Below are positions 52,201-61,833 of a stretch of 64,000 nt of DNA, in pieces. The stretch covers positions 46,440-110,439 of the forward strand of contig JAIRNF010000057.1 of assembly GCA_031258195.1 (NCBI GenBank). Reading direction: 5' to 3'. How positions within the stretch are numbered: position 1 is the first letter of the stretch; each line of letters opens with the position of its first letter. Under the pieces are notes generated by a model. That model saw only the letters and a list, made by a program, of their open reading frames with translations. It searched no databases and was not told where the DNA came from. The stretch comes from Prevotellaceae bacterium. GTDB taxonomy: Bacteria > Bacteroidota > Bacteroidia > Bacteroidales > UBA932. The translations under genes were made by a program, and so were the position numbers.

Positions 52201-55200
52201 CGTAGCTTACGACCTCCTTCTACCGTTTTTTCGAAAAGTGTTCCTACAGTACTACCGCTATTTTTTATATACTGATTACGCTCTATCTTAAGCTGGGTAA
52301 GCAGCTCTAGCTCCAGATCCAAAAAGTTCGCTCCGGGCCATACGCTTAGCTGTTCGTTATTGTTCCACGGAGACATTTCCAACGGAATTTCATACTCATA
52401 GTAGTTATTACGATAATCGCTACCCATACGGATAAATAACGTAACATCGCCATCCTTATTTCCCGGATAACCCATTACAGACTCAGCGTGTACGTCCATT
52501 TGTATGCGGCGGAATCTTCTAAGATCAAATAGCGTAGATTTATACGCGGCTCGCGCCTCCCCATCTCCTAAGTTCAGAACTCTCAACTGCATAGACTGCT
52601 CATTCAGCTGGTTCTCTTGATAAGTACTAGGATCTATCTCGCGAACCGTACCCGGAGGCATTACATAGTTTATAGGATCTCTTTTGCTATTTTCTTCAAT
52701 ATTTACAACCGATATATCAAACTGGCTGTTACCTGTTTCAGGCTGAGCCATACCTTCTTGTCCTTCAATTAGCGAGTAGTTATACCGTCTCCATTCGCTA
52801 CGTACCAAATCGAAGCTGGCAAAACGTAGGTATGTCGTATCCTGAAAATCTGTTAGGTACACACGCATAAAACGAATAGACTTAAAGTCGGATATTCCAC
52901 CTATAGCCTTTTCATACTCTGCAATAGGAATTTTAAACTGATACCATCTTACCGTTTTGCCTCCATCTTTATCTGTACGCTCACTATCCTTATAATCTTC
53001 AATAAAGTTTTGTCCGACAACAAGATATTGAGGTGTAATTCTAATACGATACTGATAGTAACTTTCTACTTCATTCATCGTATTATCCCTATTTAAGTCC
53101 TCTGCATCAGGATTAGGTGTTGACATTTCTCCCGTATTGCTTGAGTTCCCGTCCGTACCATTAAAATTGGCATAGCAATCTAATATGCTTGCCTGAATGT
53201 TGGTATAATAATCGTCAAAATAGTAACGGTAGTTATCGCTAGACGGATCATCCCATAGCGCCTGTCTAGCCTCCGGATCTGTAACTACGCTGTTTATATC
53301 TGTAAGGAAATTACCGAATTTAGTACGTTCGAACTCATCGTTCATGCCGTCAAACCCAACATCTTGTAAAGAGCGAGCTTCGTAGTTATTATCAAACGCA
53401 TATGTAACCGAAGGTGTTTTAGGTACGTACCCCCAAGCAGTTTCATGAACTTTATCAGGATCGAACGGATAAGGCAGCCCGTTTTCATATTGCTTATAAC
53501 CATCTTTTAGAATATCTTCCGAAATATTTCCGAGATTGATGTATAAATCTCCTCCTCTTCCGTTCTCATTATATACAAACGGATCCATTAACCAAAACTC
53601 TATGTACTCGTAGTTCGCTGCCTCAAAATCTGTTTCGGTGAGCGAGCGCATCATACCTCCCCACTGTTCCCTCGGATTTAAGAACTTACCGTCAGACCCA
53701 ATTTTAAGTGAACTTGCCTGATAGTTATAAGGTCCCCTTATCATTGGATAGTATGCCATATTTAACGTAGTAAGGTATTCGGAAGTCCCGACAATAATAT
53801 CTCTTTCAGGATAGATTTCTGATATCGGTATTTCTCTAACAAAATGGTTTCCTAAGTAATAATCTCTATTACTACGAATATACCCCGGAGTTGACGATGT
53901 GTTACGTGTAAAATCTTGAGAAATAGAGTACCATGCCAGCTTCGATCTACGGAATCCGCATTCTAAGTCATCGCTATGCTGAGATTCGGGGAAAGTACTT
54001 GGTGTACTTGACAAATGCCACGCAAGATAACTTCGCAAATCCATAGATGTTCGCGCTCCATCAAAATCATCAATAAACGTTTTGCCCCTAGCCGATCCCG
54101 ACTGTCCCGGTATTAGCTGCGCAAACTCCGCATCAATATTAATGTAAGAAGGAGCCTTAGTCTCAATAAACGGCAGCTTATTCACCATCTTAGTAAGAAA
54201 GTTCGACTCTGACCTGTACGAAAGATTTAACCCCCACATCATGTTAGATATGGGATCATCCCCATACGCCAACTTTTGAGTTAACGGTCGTTCATGTACT
54301 CCCAAAATGGTGGCACCAATATTAAAATCTCTATTAATTTCATAGTTTAAATGCGCACCATACATGGTCTTACGCATTACGTTGAATAACCCTCTATCTT
54401 CCATAGACACCTTAATAGGTGTACCAGATTCTAAATAAGCCTGATTGATCCGTACCGTTCCCATTGTATAGTTTACAATATAGTCGATATTCTCAACTAA
54501 ACGAACGCTACCAGCGGTAACGATAACAGATCCTTCTGGAATATTAGAAGCATTAAGGTATATCTCCGATGCAACCTCAGACTGATAACTACCTACCAGC
54601 TTAAACTTATTCTTCTCTGCTAATTCTCGTGCCTTTGTAAGGGTAGAATCGTATAACTCCTTATAGGTGTACTTATCTGCAATAGTCGGATTGCCTATTT
54701 TTGCCTCTAAATATCTCCCAAAAGGTTCTCGCACAGGGAATATGATTTTTCCTTGTGATGATAGTACGGTAATGCCCTCAACATAGTCAAACACTCCATC
54801 AGGATAAGGATCATTCTGAAAGTTCAGATTATCTACATGCAGCGCTCGAATAAGTGGTTGATTTGCAATATTTCCCTCTGTAATGTATGGTAGTTCAGTC
54901 CCTGCTTGGCTATCCTCATAGTAAATATCCAGCATGAAGTTGTCTTTACTAACTTGATAAGCATCTAAGCTGTAAACATTCTTCATCATCAAATTCCAGT
55001 TTGGTAGTTGATGGCTGAAGTTGGTTCCCTTAAGCAATTTTACTACAAGTGTGCTAGGAGCAATAATACCATCAGAAGATAGCTCTCCCACTTTATGGGC
55101 AACGCCATTATATGTATATTCGTATGCAACAGCCAACACCTCATCATAGTTAAGCGACATGTTAAGAGAAATGTAACCCAACACTGCATTCAGCGTATAA

Positions 55201-56432
55201 TCAACATTCTGGATAAGCTTACGTGCATTTTCCAATTTTTCGTAATACTCTCCTCCGCTATATCCAACAGAGGTTAGGTAGCTTGTAATATTGTTCGAGT
55301 TACGAAGTTGATTAACATCCACTTTTCCTCCCGGATTCGTAAGTGTTCGAAGCAAATTATTAGCGCTGTTACTAGGATATGTATTGGGTGCCGGAGTTGT
55401 TGATAGCGTATTATCATGAAGTGTAAAAGGTTCTCCCAAGTCTAAAAACGCTACAACACCACGCGCATCTTGGAACTGGTTGGTTCTATTAGTTACCCAA
55501 ACCTCTATTTTTGTAATATTAATTCCGGAACGAACTAAAGGCAGCTGCTCTAATGCCTTGTCGTAGTTATCATAAAAAACTTGAGATAGAAAGAAGTGTC
55601 GGTTAGCATCATATTCGTCAATAGCTATTTCGAATGTACGGCTTTGTGTGCCACCTTGTATGATAACTTCTTTTGACTCCGACTTCTGTTGAGATAAAAG
55701 CCCGGTAAACGTAAACTTACCGAATTTCAGCTCAGTTTTTATACCAAATAAGCTTTGACTACCAGTAATTAAAGACCCAGAAAGCGGGAGGCTAACATTT
55801 CCTGCCTCTAGCTTTTGCAAAATATCGTCTTCATTTCCAATATACTGGAGCTTTATTTCCTGATCAAAATCAAATGTTGCCTCTGTATCGTAATTAAAGT
55901 TCAGCTTCAGCCTTTCCCCTATATTTCCGGAGATGTTGAACTGGAGCTTTGTATCAAAATCAAACGATGTAGTTCCTCGATACTGGCTTGGAATCATTGG
56001 GTTGTCGTTCTTAGTATGGCTTACGCCAAAGATCGCTTCCACGCTTCCTTGCGGAGTAATGGAAATCTCATTCCCTCCAAAAATTTGATTGAATAAATCG
56101 CTTTCAACACGTAATGACGGGATTATTCCACTTCTACTGCCTCTAGTAGTACCTTGGTTAGACGTATTGCGCTGTGCTATCCACTCATCGCGCATAGCAT
56201 TTTCCTGTTGGAATTTGCTAAACTCTTCCGATGTAAGAATTTTATACGGTATTGTTTTCTTACCCCCCTGCAGCTTGTAGAAGTAGTAACTCCCGGTATT
56301 GGAATTATACTCTATAACCTCTTCTTGTAATGGATTGTACCATTGGTCGGGAGACGACAGCGTTTGAGCTAAACTCCTGATAGAGCATATCGAAAAAAAT
56401 ATGATGAGTAAAAGACCGCCTCTCTTAAGCAT
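49206..56432 (-). CDS. sprA: SprA, type IX secretion system outer-membrane translocon
   Basis: The 2408-residue protein is the giant outer-membrane barrel (called Sov in Porphyromonas) through which type IX secretion cargo crosses the outer membrane. In gliding relatives it is needed for motility. A signal peptide (LLLIIFFSICSIRSLAQ) precedes alternating beta-rich blocks. SprA-type regions near residues 90-500 include FDFDTKLQFNISGNIGERLK and FGIKTELKFGKFTFTGLLSQ. A second block near 1100-1500 includes KTVRWYQFKIPIAEYEKAIG and SIRFMRVYLTDFQDTTYLRF. The C-terminal part carries repeated barrel strands ending in FGLSVRVLFTD. The length is within the usual 2300-2500. It follows ruvA by 22 bases and precedes gcvH, a conserved order in the phylum. 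It implies a functional type IX system elsewhere in the genome. Confidence 0.96.
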   Translation of the reverse strand: MLKRGGLLLIIFFSICSIRSLAQTLSSPDQWYNPLQEEVIEYNSNTGSYYFYKLQGGKKTIPYKILTSEEFSKFQQENAMRDEWIAQRNTSNQGTTRGSRSGIIPSLRVESDLFNQIFGGNEISITPQGSVEAIFGVSHTKNDNPMIPSQYRGTTSFDFDTKLQFNISGNIGERLKLNFNYDTEATFDFDQEIKLQYIGNEDDILQKLEAGNVSLPLSGSLITGSQSLFGIKTELKFGKFTFTGLLSQQKSESKEVIIQGGTQSRTFEIAIDEYDANRHFFLSQVFYDNYDKALEQLPLVRSGINITKIEVWVTNRTNQFQDARGVVAFLDLGEPFTLHDNTLSTTPAPNTYPSNSANNLLRTLTNPGGKVDVNQLRNSNNITSYLTSVGYSGGEYYEKLENARKLIQNVDYTLNAVLGYISLNMSLNYDEVLAVAYEYTYNGVAHKVGELSSDGIIAPSTLVVKLLKGTNFSHQLPNWNLMMKNVYSLDAYQVSKDNFMLDIYYEDSQAGTELPYITEGNIANQPLIRALHVDNLNFQNDPYPDGVFDYVEGITVLSSQGKIIFPVREPFGRYLEAKIGNPTIADKYTYKELYDSTLTKARELAEKNKFKLVGSYQSEVASEIYLNASNIPEGSVIVTAGSVRLVENIDYIVNYTMGTVRINQAYLESGTPIKVSMEDRGLFNVMRKTMYGAHLNYEINRDFNIGATILGVHERPLTQKLAYGDDPISNMMWGLNLSYRSESNFLTKMVNKLPFIETKAPSYINIDAEFAQLIPGQSGSARGKTFIDDFDGARTSMDLRSYLAWHLSSTPSTFPESQHSDDLECGFRRSKLAWYSISQDFTRNTSSTPGYIRSNRDYYLGNHFVREIPISEIYPERDIIVGTSEYLTTLNMAYYPMIRGPYNYQASSLKIGSDGKFLNPREQWGGMMRSLTETDFEAANYEYIEFWLMDPFVYNENGRGGDLYINLGNISEDILKDGYKQYENGLPYPFDPDKVHETAWGYVPKTPSVTYAFDNNYEARSLQDVGFDGMNDEFERTKFGNFLTDINSVVTDPEARQALWDDPSSDNYRYYFDDYYTNIQASILDCYANFNGTDGNSSNTGEMSTPNPDAEDLNRDNTMNEVESYYQYRIRITPQYLVVGQNFIEDYKDSERTDKDGGKTVRWYQFKIPIAEYEKAIGGISDFKSIRFMRVYLTDFQDTTYLRFASFDLVRSEWRRYNYSLIEGQEGMAQPETGNSQFDISVVNIEENSKRDPINYVMPPGTVREIDPSTYQENQLNEQSMQLRVLNLGDGEARAAYKSTLFDLRRFRRIQMDVHAESVMGYPGNKDGDVTLFIRMGSDYRNNYYEYEIPLEMSPWNNNEQLSVWPGANFLDLELELLTQLKIERNQYIKNSGSTVGTLFEKTVEGGRKLRILGNPSLGTIRNVMIGIRNPAKVAFTNDDGLDKSVIVWVNELRLTDVDNKGGWAANARVSTTLADFGSISVSGNIKTAGFGSLESRINDRLMNDTYQYDIVTNFELGKFFPDKAGVRIPMFFGFSEYYETPFYNPYDQDVKLKDVLNSFETKRECDSLKRITQTFTTRKSFSLSNVGVMPEGSMPHVFSFSNISASYAFNETYSRNMNTLNNVQKNFSGSLSYNYNVQPKFFQPFKKLKGDAFAFIRDFNIGLYPKRFSFNTEMSRYYSEMQSRNVYAPDIEIPATYAKDFTWNRSYMFTYDIARSLSLTFSATNLARIDEPEGIVNKSRDPNGYKHWKSEVWRSIRNFGRNINYRQDINLTWQVPFNKIKPLNWVSAAFTYTTGYEWVAAPIMPETSTFDQGNTISNMQNIIINGNVNLENLYNKSAFLRSINNKFKGVGPKPDYGYKEIQHQVPRANFFANRKRLVKHSLGTTNVKTTIYDSEGNEVKGGAIRVVDKNNVEVAFTEDVRNARVAIVGQVPKSQNPLAFTGELLLRIGMSVRSVSFTYNEMNTTTLPGFKPGSRFLGQSHQDNDWAPGWGFIFGKQDASFVDKARDRGWLTTDQDFISPFIMTHDKTINARVDIEPIRDFKITLSAFRSYNNTETRYNIVDPHGAMQASGRFSISVISIGSAFENPTAKNGFKSASYDKFLANRPKVAWMFANDRSVRSPLYNAGAGTYPEGYGQYSQQVLVGSFLSAYAGKSINNKLFNDFISFPMPNWDIAYTGLSRIEALKSVIRSATLRHSYTSRYSINSYTLNSTYKEGSDGLSDIINALNDFVPYRDMANIAISESLTPMIQLDLGFQNNLLLEFATNRRRQVALSLANNQITEGRTKEYVIGAGFLFENVPVLFNVERGAGRTNNSTLTLRMNFQYTDELNVIRRLDQTASASTEDSDIFNQMSDGRKIMTLGFRADYRISDKVNMGMFFNRMLTEPYVSAIKTTNTNFGLSVRVLFTD

Positions 56433-56454
56433 ATTTCTAATTCTATTTATCGAA

Positions 56455-57036
56455 CTATAATCGTTTGAGTGATTGTTTAATTAACTCTTCTACCGAACTA
56501 CCAAGCCCCTCATTTGTCAAAGTATCCAGAACTTTCTCGACAGAGGCTCTCGTAAATCCTAACGTAATTAAGGCAGACATCGCTTCTTCTTTATTCCTAC
56601 TTGTAGGAGTAGCAGCTAGCTTTCCGGCTAATGTTGCCTCGTTCACTTTTCCTTTCAAATCTACAATGATACGTTGAGCCGTTTTCAGCCCTATTCCCTT
56701 TACACCCTTTAGCCTTGTAACATCTTCCTTTTCTATTGCAGCAGCAATATCCGAAGAAGAAAGCGAAGATAGCATCATACGTGCCGTGTTAACACCAACG
56801 CCTGTAACGCTAATCAGCTGACGAAATATTTCTCTCTCTTCCTCATCAAAAAAGCCAAAAAGCAAATGTGCATCTTCTCTAATTACATGGTGTAACAGTA
56901 AAAACACTTTTCGCTCTTGCCCTATTTTAGTATAGGTTTGCAAAGATATGTTAACAAAATAGCCTATCCCACCTGTCTCAACTACAGCCGTAGTAGGAGT
57001 TAAACTATATATATCGCCTTTTATGTATTCGTACAT
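56455..57036 (-). CDS. ruvA: Holliday junction branch migration protein RuvA
   Basis: The 193-residue protein binds Holliday junctions and recruits RuvB. Domain I is an OB-fold (MYEYIKGDIYSLTPTTAVVE, residues 1-20, through HHVIREDAHLLFGFFDEEER). Domain II carries two helix-hairpin-helix motifs (LISVTGVGVNTARMMLSSLS and RLKGVKGIGLKTAQRIIVDL). The C-terminal RuvB-binding domain III is present (EAMSALITLGFTRASVEKVL). The length is normal. It is the first gene of the ruvA-sprA unit. A -7 element lies 34 bases upstream, and DNA repair and protein secretion genes share a transcript only by genome history. Confidence 0.96.
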   Translation of the reverse strand: MYEYIKGDIYSLTPTTAVVETGGIGYFVNISLQTYTKIGQERKVFLLLHHVIREDAHLLFGFFDEEEREIFRQLISVTGVGVNTARMMLSSLSSSDIAAAIEKEDVTRLKGVKGIGLKTAQRIIVDLKGKVNEATLAGKLAATPTSRNKEEAMSALITLGFTRASVEKVLDTLTNEGLGSSVEELIKQSLKRL

Positions 57037-57070
57037 CTGTGATACTATTCTTACAACACCTCTTAACTTA

Positions 57071-57078
57071 CAAAAGTA
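57071..57078 (-). promoter_or_regulatory. Putative -7 element for ruvA-sprA
   Basis: On the minus strand this reads TACTTTTG, matching TAnnTTTG, 34 bases upstream of the ruvA ATG. No -33 motif is evident. Confidence 0.45.
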
Positions 57079-57235
57079 AGATTATTTATTTACGAAATAA
57101 TAGCTATTGTTCAAATATCTAGAGTTTAACGTTTACCGGAATATGATTTTCCTATAACGAAAGTATTAAAACAAGACTCAATTTGCTGAATTTATGAATT
57201 TTAGCTCTACGATATAGAGAGAGACTAATTTTTAC

Positions 57236-57243
57236 TACTTTTG
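57236..57243 (+). promoter_or_regulatory. Putative -7 element for hutH
   Basis: TACTTTTG matches TAnnTTTG and lies 26 bases before the hutH ATG at 57270. Confidence 0.45.
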
Positions 57244-57269
57244 TTTCCACATAAAAATCAAAGTTATTT

Positions 57270-58775
57270 ATGAGCAAACAACATATTTTGGGCTCTGAAA
57301 TAATGAGCTTCGAACTAATTTCAACATTGCTAAACGAAAATTACACCTTAACGCTTAGCGAGGATGCTAAAACCGCGATTCAAAAATGCCGAGATTATTT
57401 GGATAATAAAATAAAATCGCAAAAAGAACCTATTTACGGCGTTAGCACAGGTTTTGGTTCGCTATGCAATAAGTCAATTTCGGTAGAAGAGTTGGGGCAA
57501 CTGCAAAAAAATCTGGTAATGTCGCACGCCTGTAGCATGGGCGACGAAGTTCAGCCAGAGATTATTAAGCTGATGTTACTGCTTAAGGCATACGCTTTAT
57601 CGCTGGGATACAGCGGGGTGCAAGTAATAACAGTGCAGCGCATTATTGATTTTTACAATAACGATGTACTCCCCATTGTTTACGATCGGGGTTCGCTTGG
57701 TGCTTCTGGCGACCTAGCTCCTTTATCAAACCTCTTCCTGCCATTAATCGGTTTAAGCAAAGTTCGTTATAAGGGAGAGAAAAGGACTGCTGCAGAAGTG
57801 CTGGAAGAGTTTGGTTGGGAACCTATTGAGCTGAAATCGAAAGAAGGACTTGCTTTACTTAACGGCACTCAATTTATGAGTTCTCACGGTATTTATGCAC
57901 TTCTTAAAGCATTTAAGCTGGCTAAATTGGCAGACGTTATTGGCGCACTATCTATTGATGCGTATGATGGAATTATTGAACCGTTCAATGCGTTGCTGCA
58001 TAATATCCGTCCACATAGCGGACAAATAGAAACAGCCCACAATATTCGCAACCTTTTAAAAGGAAGCGAGCTTATTGCACGCAAAAAAAGTCATGTGCAA
58101 GATCCATATTCGTTTCGTTGCATACCGCAAGTACACGGGGCTTCGAAAGATGCCATAAATTACGTTTCCGGAGTACTATCCACTGAAATTAATTCGGTAA
58201 CTGATAACCCTACTGTATTCCCTGATGAGGACGCTGTCTTATCAGGTGGAAACTTTCATGGTCAACCGCTGGCACTAGCATTAGACTTTTTGGCAATGGC
58301 TTTGGCAGAGTTAGGCAACATATCGGAACGTAGAACAGCACAACTGATACTGGGTTTACGCGGATTGCCCGAATTTTTGGTTGCAAAACCGGGACTCAAT
58401 TCAGGTTTCATGATACCCCAATATGCTGCAGCATCAATGGTTAGTCAGAATAAGATATTATGCCATCCGGCATCAGTTGATTCTATTGTATCTTCAAACG
58501 GACAGGAAGATCATGTAAGTATGGGTGCCAACGCCGCAACTAAGTTGCTTCGCGTAGTTGATAACGTAGAGCGCATTCTTGCCATTGAGCTGATGAACGC
58601 TGCTCAGGCAGTAGAGTTCCGACGCCCCGCAAAAACATCTCCGTATTTAGAGGAGTTACTGGCGAACTATAGGGAGGTTGTCTCGTTTATTACAGTAGAT
58701 AAAGTGATGTATGCGGAAATCGAAAAAACGGTAGGATTTTTACGCGATAGGGATTTTGAAGTTCCTCAAGAATAA
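57270..58775 (+). CDS. hutH: Histidine ammonia-lyase
   Basis: The 501-residue enzyme removes ammonia from histidine to give urocanate. The autocatalytic MIO cofactor comes from A145-S146-G147 in GSLGASGDLAPLSNLFLP. YGVSTGFGSL (catalytic Tyr region), LLNGTQFMSSHGIYAL, DPYSFRCIPQVHGASKDAI and NSVTDNPTVFPDE follow the family. A phenylalanine or tyrosine lyase is excluded only weakly, but the region QDPYSFRC and the presence of SHACSMGDEV favour histidine. The other hut genes are not adjacent, since asnS follows 33 bases downstream. Two starts, 57270 and 57303, are possible, and the first is nearer to the promoter. Confidence 0.9.
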   Translation: MSKQHILGSEIMSFELISTLLNENYTLTLSEDAKTAIQKCRDYLDNKIKSQKEPIYGVSTGFGSLCNKSISVEELGQLQKNLVMSHACSMGDEVQPEIIKLMLLLKAYALSLGYSGVQVITVQRIIDFYNNDVLPIVYDRGSLGASGDLAPLSNLFLPLIGLSKVRYKGEKRTAAEVLEEFGWEPIELKSKEGLALLNGTQFMSSHGIYALLKAFKLAKLADVIGALSIDAYDGIIEPFNALLHNIRPHSGQIETAHNIRNLLKGSELIARKKSHVQDPYSFRCIPQVHGASKDAINYVSGVLSTEINSVTDNPTVFPDEDAVLSGGNFHGQPLALALDFLAMALAELGNISERRTAQLILGLRGLPEFLVAKPGLNSGFMIPQYAAASMVSQNKILCHPASVDSIVSSNGQEDHVSMGANAATKLLRVVDNVERILAIELMNAAQAVEFRRPAKTSPYLEELLANYREVVSFITVDKVMYAEIEKTVGFLRDRDFEVPQE

Positions 58776-58808
58776 ATATAAATATTAACAGCTATTTAAT
58801 TACAAGCT

Positions 58809-60212
58809 ATGCAAATGCAAACACCCGGGCGCGAAAAGATTGTAGCCCTTTTACAGTCGAAAGAAATAGGACGAGATGTTACCGTTAAAGGTTGGGTACG
58901 AACAAAGCGTGGTAATAAGAATATTGCCTTTATTGCGCTTAACGACGGATCAACTATACATAATTTGCAGCTTGTAGTTGATGTTGCAAGCTTTGATGCC
59001 GAGATTCTAAAACTAATTACAACCGGTGCTGCAATTTGTGCAAAAGGTAAGCTGGTAGAATCTACCGGAAATGGACAACCCGTGGAAGTACAAGTTGCAA
59101 ATATTGAGGTTTATGGCACTGCCGATGCCGAAACCTATCCGTTGCAAAAGAAGGGACATTCGTTAGAATTTTTACGCGAAATTGCGCACCTGCGTCCTCG
59201 TACCAATACATTTGGGGCAGTACTCCGCATACGCCATGCAATGGCATTTGCCATACACAAATATTTTAACGATAAAGGGTTTGTGTATGTTCATACCCCC
59301 ATCATCACAGGCTCTGATGCCGAAGGTGCAGGAGCAATGTTTACTGTAACTACGCTAGACCTAGAGAATCTTCCAAGAAAAGATGATAAGAGTGTAAACT
59401 TTGCAGAAGACTTCTTTGGAAAGCACACCAACCTTACAGTTTCAGGACAATTGGAAGGTGAACTCACAGCAATGGCTCTCTCAGAAATATATACTTTTGG
59501 TCCTACTTTCCGTGCCGAAAATTCTAATACTCCTCGCCATCTTGCTGAGTTTTGGATGATAGAGCCTGAAATGGCTTTCTACGAGATAAAGGAGAATATG
59601 GATCTGGCAGAAGATTTTATTAAGTATCTTGTACGCTATGCGTTTGAAAACTGCGCCGATGATCTGAAGTTCTTAAACGATATGTGGGACAAAGAACTAT
59701 TAGAACGCCTACAAAGCGTAGTAAATACAGAGTTTGTTCGTTTAGATTATACAGAAGGAGTTGAGATACTAATGAAAGCAGATCAAAAATTCGAATTTCC
59801 TGTAAGCTGGGGTGTAGATCTGCAATCTGAACATGAGAGATATCTGGTAGAAAAACACTTCAAGAAGCCTGTTATTCTTACTAACTACCCAAAAGAAATA
59901 AAGGCATTTTACATGAAGCAGAACGATGACGGGAAAACCGTTCGCGCAATGGATGTACTCTTCCCTAAAATCGGTGAAATTATTGGTGGGTCGCAACGTG
60001 AAGAGAGTTACGATAAGCTGATGGCTCGCATCGAAGAGCTGAACATTCCGTTAAAAGATATGTGGTGGTACATAGACACACGCCGTTTTGGTACAGTACC
60101 TCATAGCGGGTTTGGTTTAGGTTTCGAGCGTTTACTGCTATTTGTTACGGGCATGGCAAATATCCGCGATGTTATTCCATTCCCTCGTACACCTAACAAC
60201 GCAGAATTTTAA
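58809..60212 (+). CDS. asnS: Asparaginyl-tRNA synthetase
   Basis: The 467-residue class II synthetase charges tRNA-Asn. The N-terminal OB-fold anticodon domain (residues about 15-115) contains [20 protein letters not shown]. The catalytic domain shows [20 protein letters not shown] (motif 1 region), [20 protein letters not shown] (motif 2) and [20 protein letters not shown] (motif 3), ending RTPNNAEF. The motif 2 sequence with [11 protein letters not shown] is characteristic of AsnRS rather than AspRS. It is 33 bases downstream of hutH, with no terminator seen, and may be partly co-transcribed with it. Confidence 0.96.
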   Translation: MQMQTPGREKIVALLQSKEIGRDVTVKGWVRTKRGNKNIAFIALNDGSTIHNLQLVVDVASFDAEILKLITTGAAICAKGKLVESTGNGQPVEVQVANIEVYGTADAETYPLQKKGHSLEFLREIAHLRPRTNTFGAVLRIRHAMAFAIHKYFNDKGFVYVHTPIITGSDAEGAGAMFTVTTLDLENLPRKDDKSVNFAEDFFGKHTNLTVSGQLEGELTAMALSEIYTFGPTFRAENSNTPRHLAEFWMIEPEMAFYEIKENMDLAEDFIKYLVRYAFENCADDLKFLNDMWDKELLERLQSVVNTEFVRLDYTEGVEILMKADQKFEFPVSWGVDLQSEHERYLVEKHFKKPVILTNYPKEIKAFYMKQNDDGKTVRAMDVLFPKIGEIIGGSQREESYDKLMARIEELNIPLKDMWWYIDTRRFGTVPHSGFGLGFERLLLFVTGMANIRDVIPFPRTPNNAEF

Positions 60213-60290
60213 TTAATATAGATTGATTAAGGATAGAGAATAAAGACAAAAGACTAATAACCTTATGCTTTAAATTTATTTTTATTACAA

Positions 60291-61730
60291 ATGCTCAAGC
60301 AGTCTCTCCAACAAAAAATGTTGCAAAAACTCTCGCCACTGCAAATCCAGACAATAAAACTTCTGGAATTGCCGACTATGCAGTTTGAACAGCGTATTAA
60401 AAAAGAGTTGGAAGAAAACCCAACTCTTGAAGAGGGGCATGAGATTGATGAAAGCATTGAAGAACAAGATACCGAACAATCTCAAGATGAATTTACACTT
60501 GAAGATTATCTGAACGAAGAGGACGATACTCCATCATATAAGCTGCAAGTAAACAATCAGTCGAAAGATGAGAAGAAAGAGTATTCTACGCTCTCAACTT
60601 CAGAAAGCCTGCACCAACACTTAGACAGCCAGCTGGGTTTCCGCCATTTCAACCCGCGACAATACAGCATCGGAAAATTTTTGATCGGCAGCATAGATGA
60701 CGATGGCTATCTGCGTCGCGATTTAGAGTCTATTTCAGACGACCTCGCCTTCAGGCAGAATATGGAAGTCAGTGTTGATGAATTGCAAAAAGCGCTTACT
60801 ATTATTCAAGATTTTGACCCTCCCGGTATAGGAGCAAGAGACTTACAAGAATGCTTATTAATACAGCTGAAATTAAAAACAGCCACTCCGGCAATCGAGC
60901 TGGCAAAAGAAGTTATAGCAAATCACTTTGACGCTTTTACAAAAAAACACTATGATAAGATTGTTACAAAACTTGATATTAGCGAAGAGCAGCTAAAAGA
61001 GGTTATTGCTGAAATAGTAAAGCTGAACCCAAGACCGGGCAGTAATTTTACCGATACTTATAGCAGTCAGGCACAGTTGATTATTCCTGATTTTATTCTT
61101 GAGCTGAAAGGCGGCGAATTGCAACTCAGCCTTAATGCTTACAATATTCCCGAACTACGTGTAAGTAGGGGCTACTCCCAGCTACTGCAAGAGTATGTAG
61201 ATAAGAGTAATAATGCGTCTAACGATCAGGAAAAGGAAGTAGTAAGTTTTATTAAGCAAAAGATAGATTCGGCTAAATGGTTTATTGAATCAATAAAACA
61301 ACGTCAAAACACCTTGTTGAATACGATGCAAACTATTATCGATTTTCAGCACGACTACTTTATTGATGGCGATGAATCAAAATTAAAGCCTATGATCCTG
61401 AAAGATATTGCAGAACGTACAAGCCTAGATATATCTACTGTATCGAGAGTTGTTAACAGCAAGTATATTCAAACTCATTTCGGAATTTTTCCGTTAAAGC
61501 ATTTCTTCTCGGAGGGTATGCTAACCGATTCAGGCGAAGAAGTTTCTACCCGAGAGGTAAAAAACATTCTATCGGAGTGCATTGCTAATGAAGATAAGCG
61601 CAGCCCTGTTACCGACGAGCAACTAACGCAAATTCTTAATGAAAAAGGCTACCGGATCGCAAGGCGAACAGTAGCCAAATATCGTGAGCAGCTAAATATT
61701 TCTGTTGCCCGATTACGTAAAGAATTGTAA
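60291..61730 (+). CDS. rpoN: RNA polymerase sigma-54 factor
   Basis: The 479-residue alternative sigma factor needs AAA+ activators for open-complex formation. Region I (residues 1-45) is the activator-responsive Gln/Leu-rich segment (LKQSLQQKMLQKLSPLQIQT). An acidic region II (about 50-90) is rich in Glu and Asp. The core-binding region contains DFDPPGIGARDLQECLLIQL. DNA binding is by a helix-turn-helix (IAERTSLDISTVSRVVNSKY, about 377-396) and the RpoN box ARRTVAKYRE at about 457-466. The length matches the family. Target promoters with GG-N10-GC were not searched for. A repeat hairpin follows the stop. Confidence 0.96.
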   Translation: MLKQSLQQKMLQKLSPLQIQTIKLLELPTMQFEQRIKKELEENPTLEEGHEIDESIEEQDTEQSQDEFTLEDYLNEEDDTPSYKLQVNNQSKDEKKEYSTLSTSESLHQHLDSQLGFRHFNPRQYSIGKFLIGSIDDDGYLRRDLESISDDLAFRQNMEVSVDELQKALTIIQDFDPPGIGARDLQECLLIQLKLKTATPAIELAKEVIANHFDAFTKKHYDKIVTKLDISEEQLKEVIAEIVKLNPRPGSNFTDTYSSQAQLIIPDFILELKGGELQLSLNAYNIPELRVSRGYSQLLQEYVDKSNNASNDQEKEVVSFIKQKIDSAKWFIESIKQRQNTLLNTMQTIIDFQHDYFIDGDESKLKPMILKDIAERTSLDISTVSRVVNSKYIQTHFGIFPLKHFFSEGMLTDSGEEVSTREVKNILSECIANEDKRSPVTDEQLTQILNEKGYRIARRTVAKYREQLNISVARLRKEL

Positions 61731-61737
61731 TAAATAG

Positions 61738-61828
61738 AGTCATTTCGAGCAAAGCGAGAAATCTTCCCAATAGCAACAGTGCATTAAATGAGTAAATGAG
61801 TAGATTTCTCGCTTTGCTCGAAATGACT
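61738..61828 (+). repeat. Palindromic intergenic repeat, copy 12 (long form)
   Basis: Perfect 27-base arms at 61738-61764 and 61802-61828 flank a 37-base spacer that contains AGCAACAGTGCATTAAATGA and a short duplicated AGTAAATGAG. The duplication explains why this spacer is longer than in the other copies. It fills the whole gap between convergent rpoN and miaB. Confidence 0.92.
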
Positions 61829-61833
61829 AAAAA

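Noticed and set aside
8833..61828. CRISPR array made of the repeated palindromes
   Set aside because: The copies are kilobases apart with genes between them, have no short regular spacers and no cas genes nearby.
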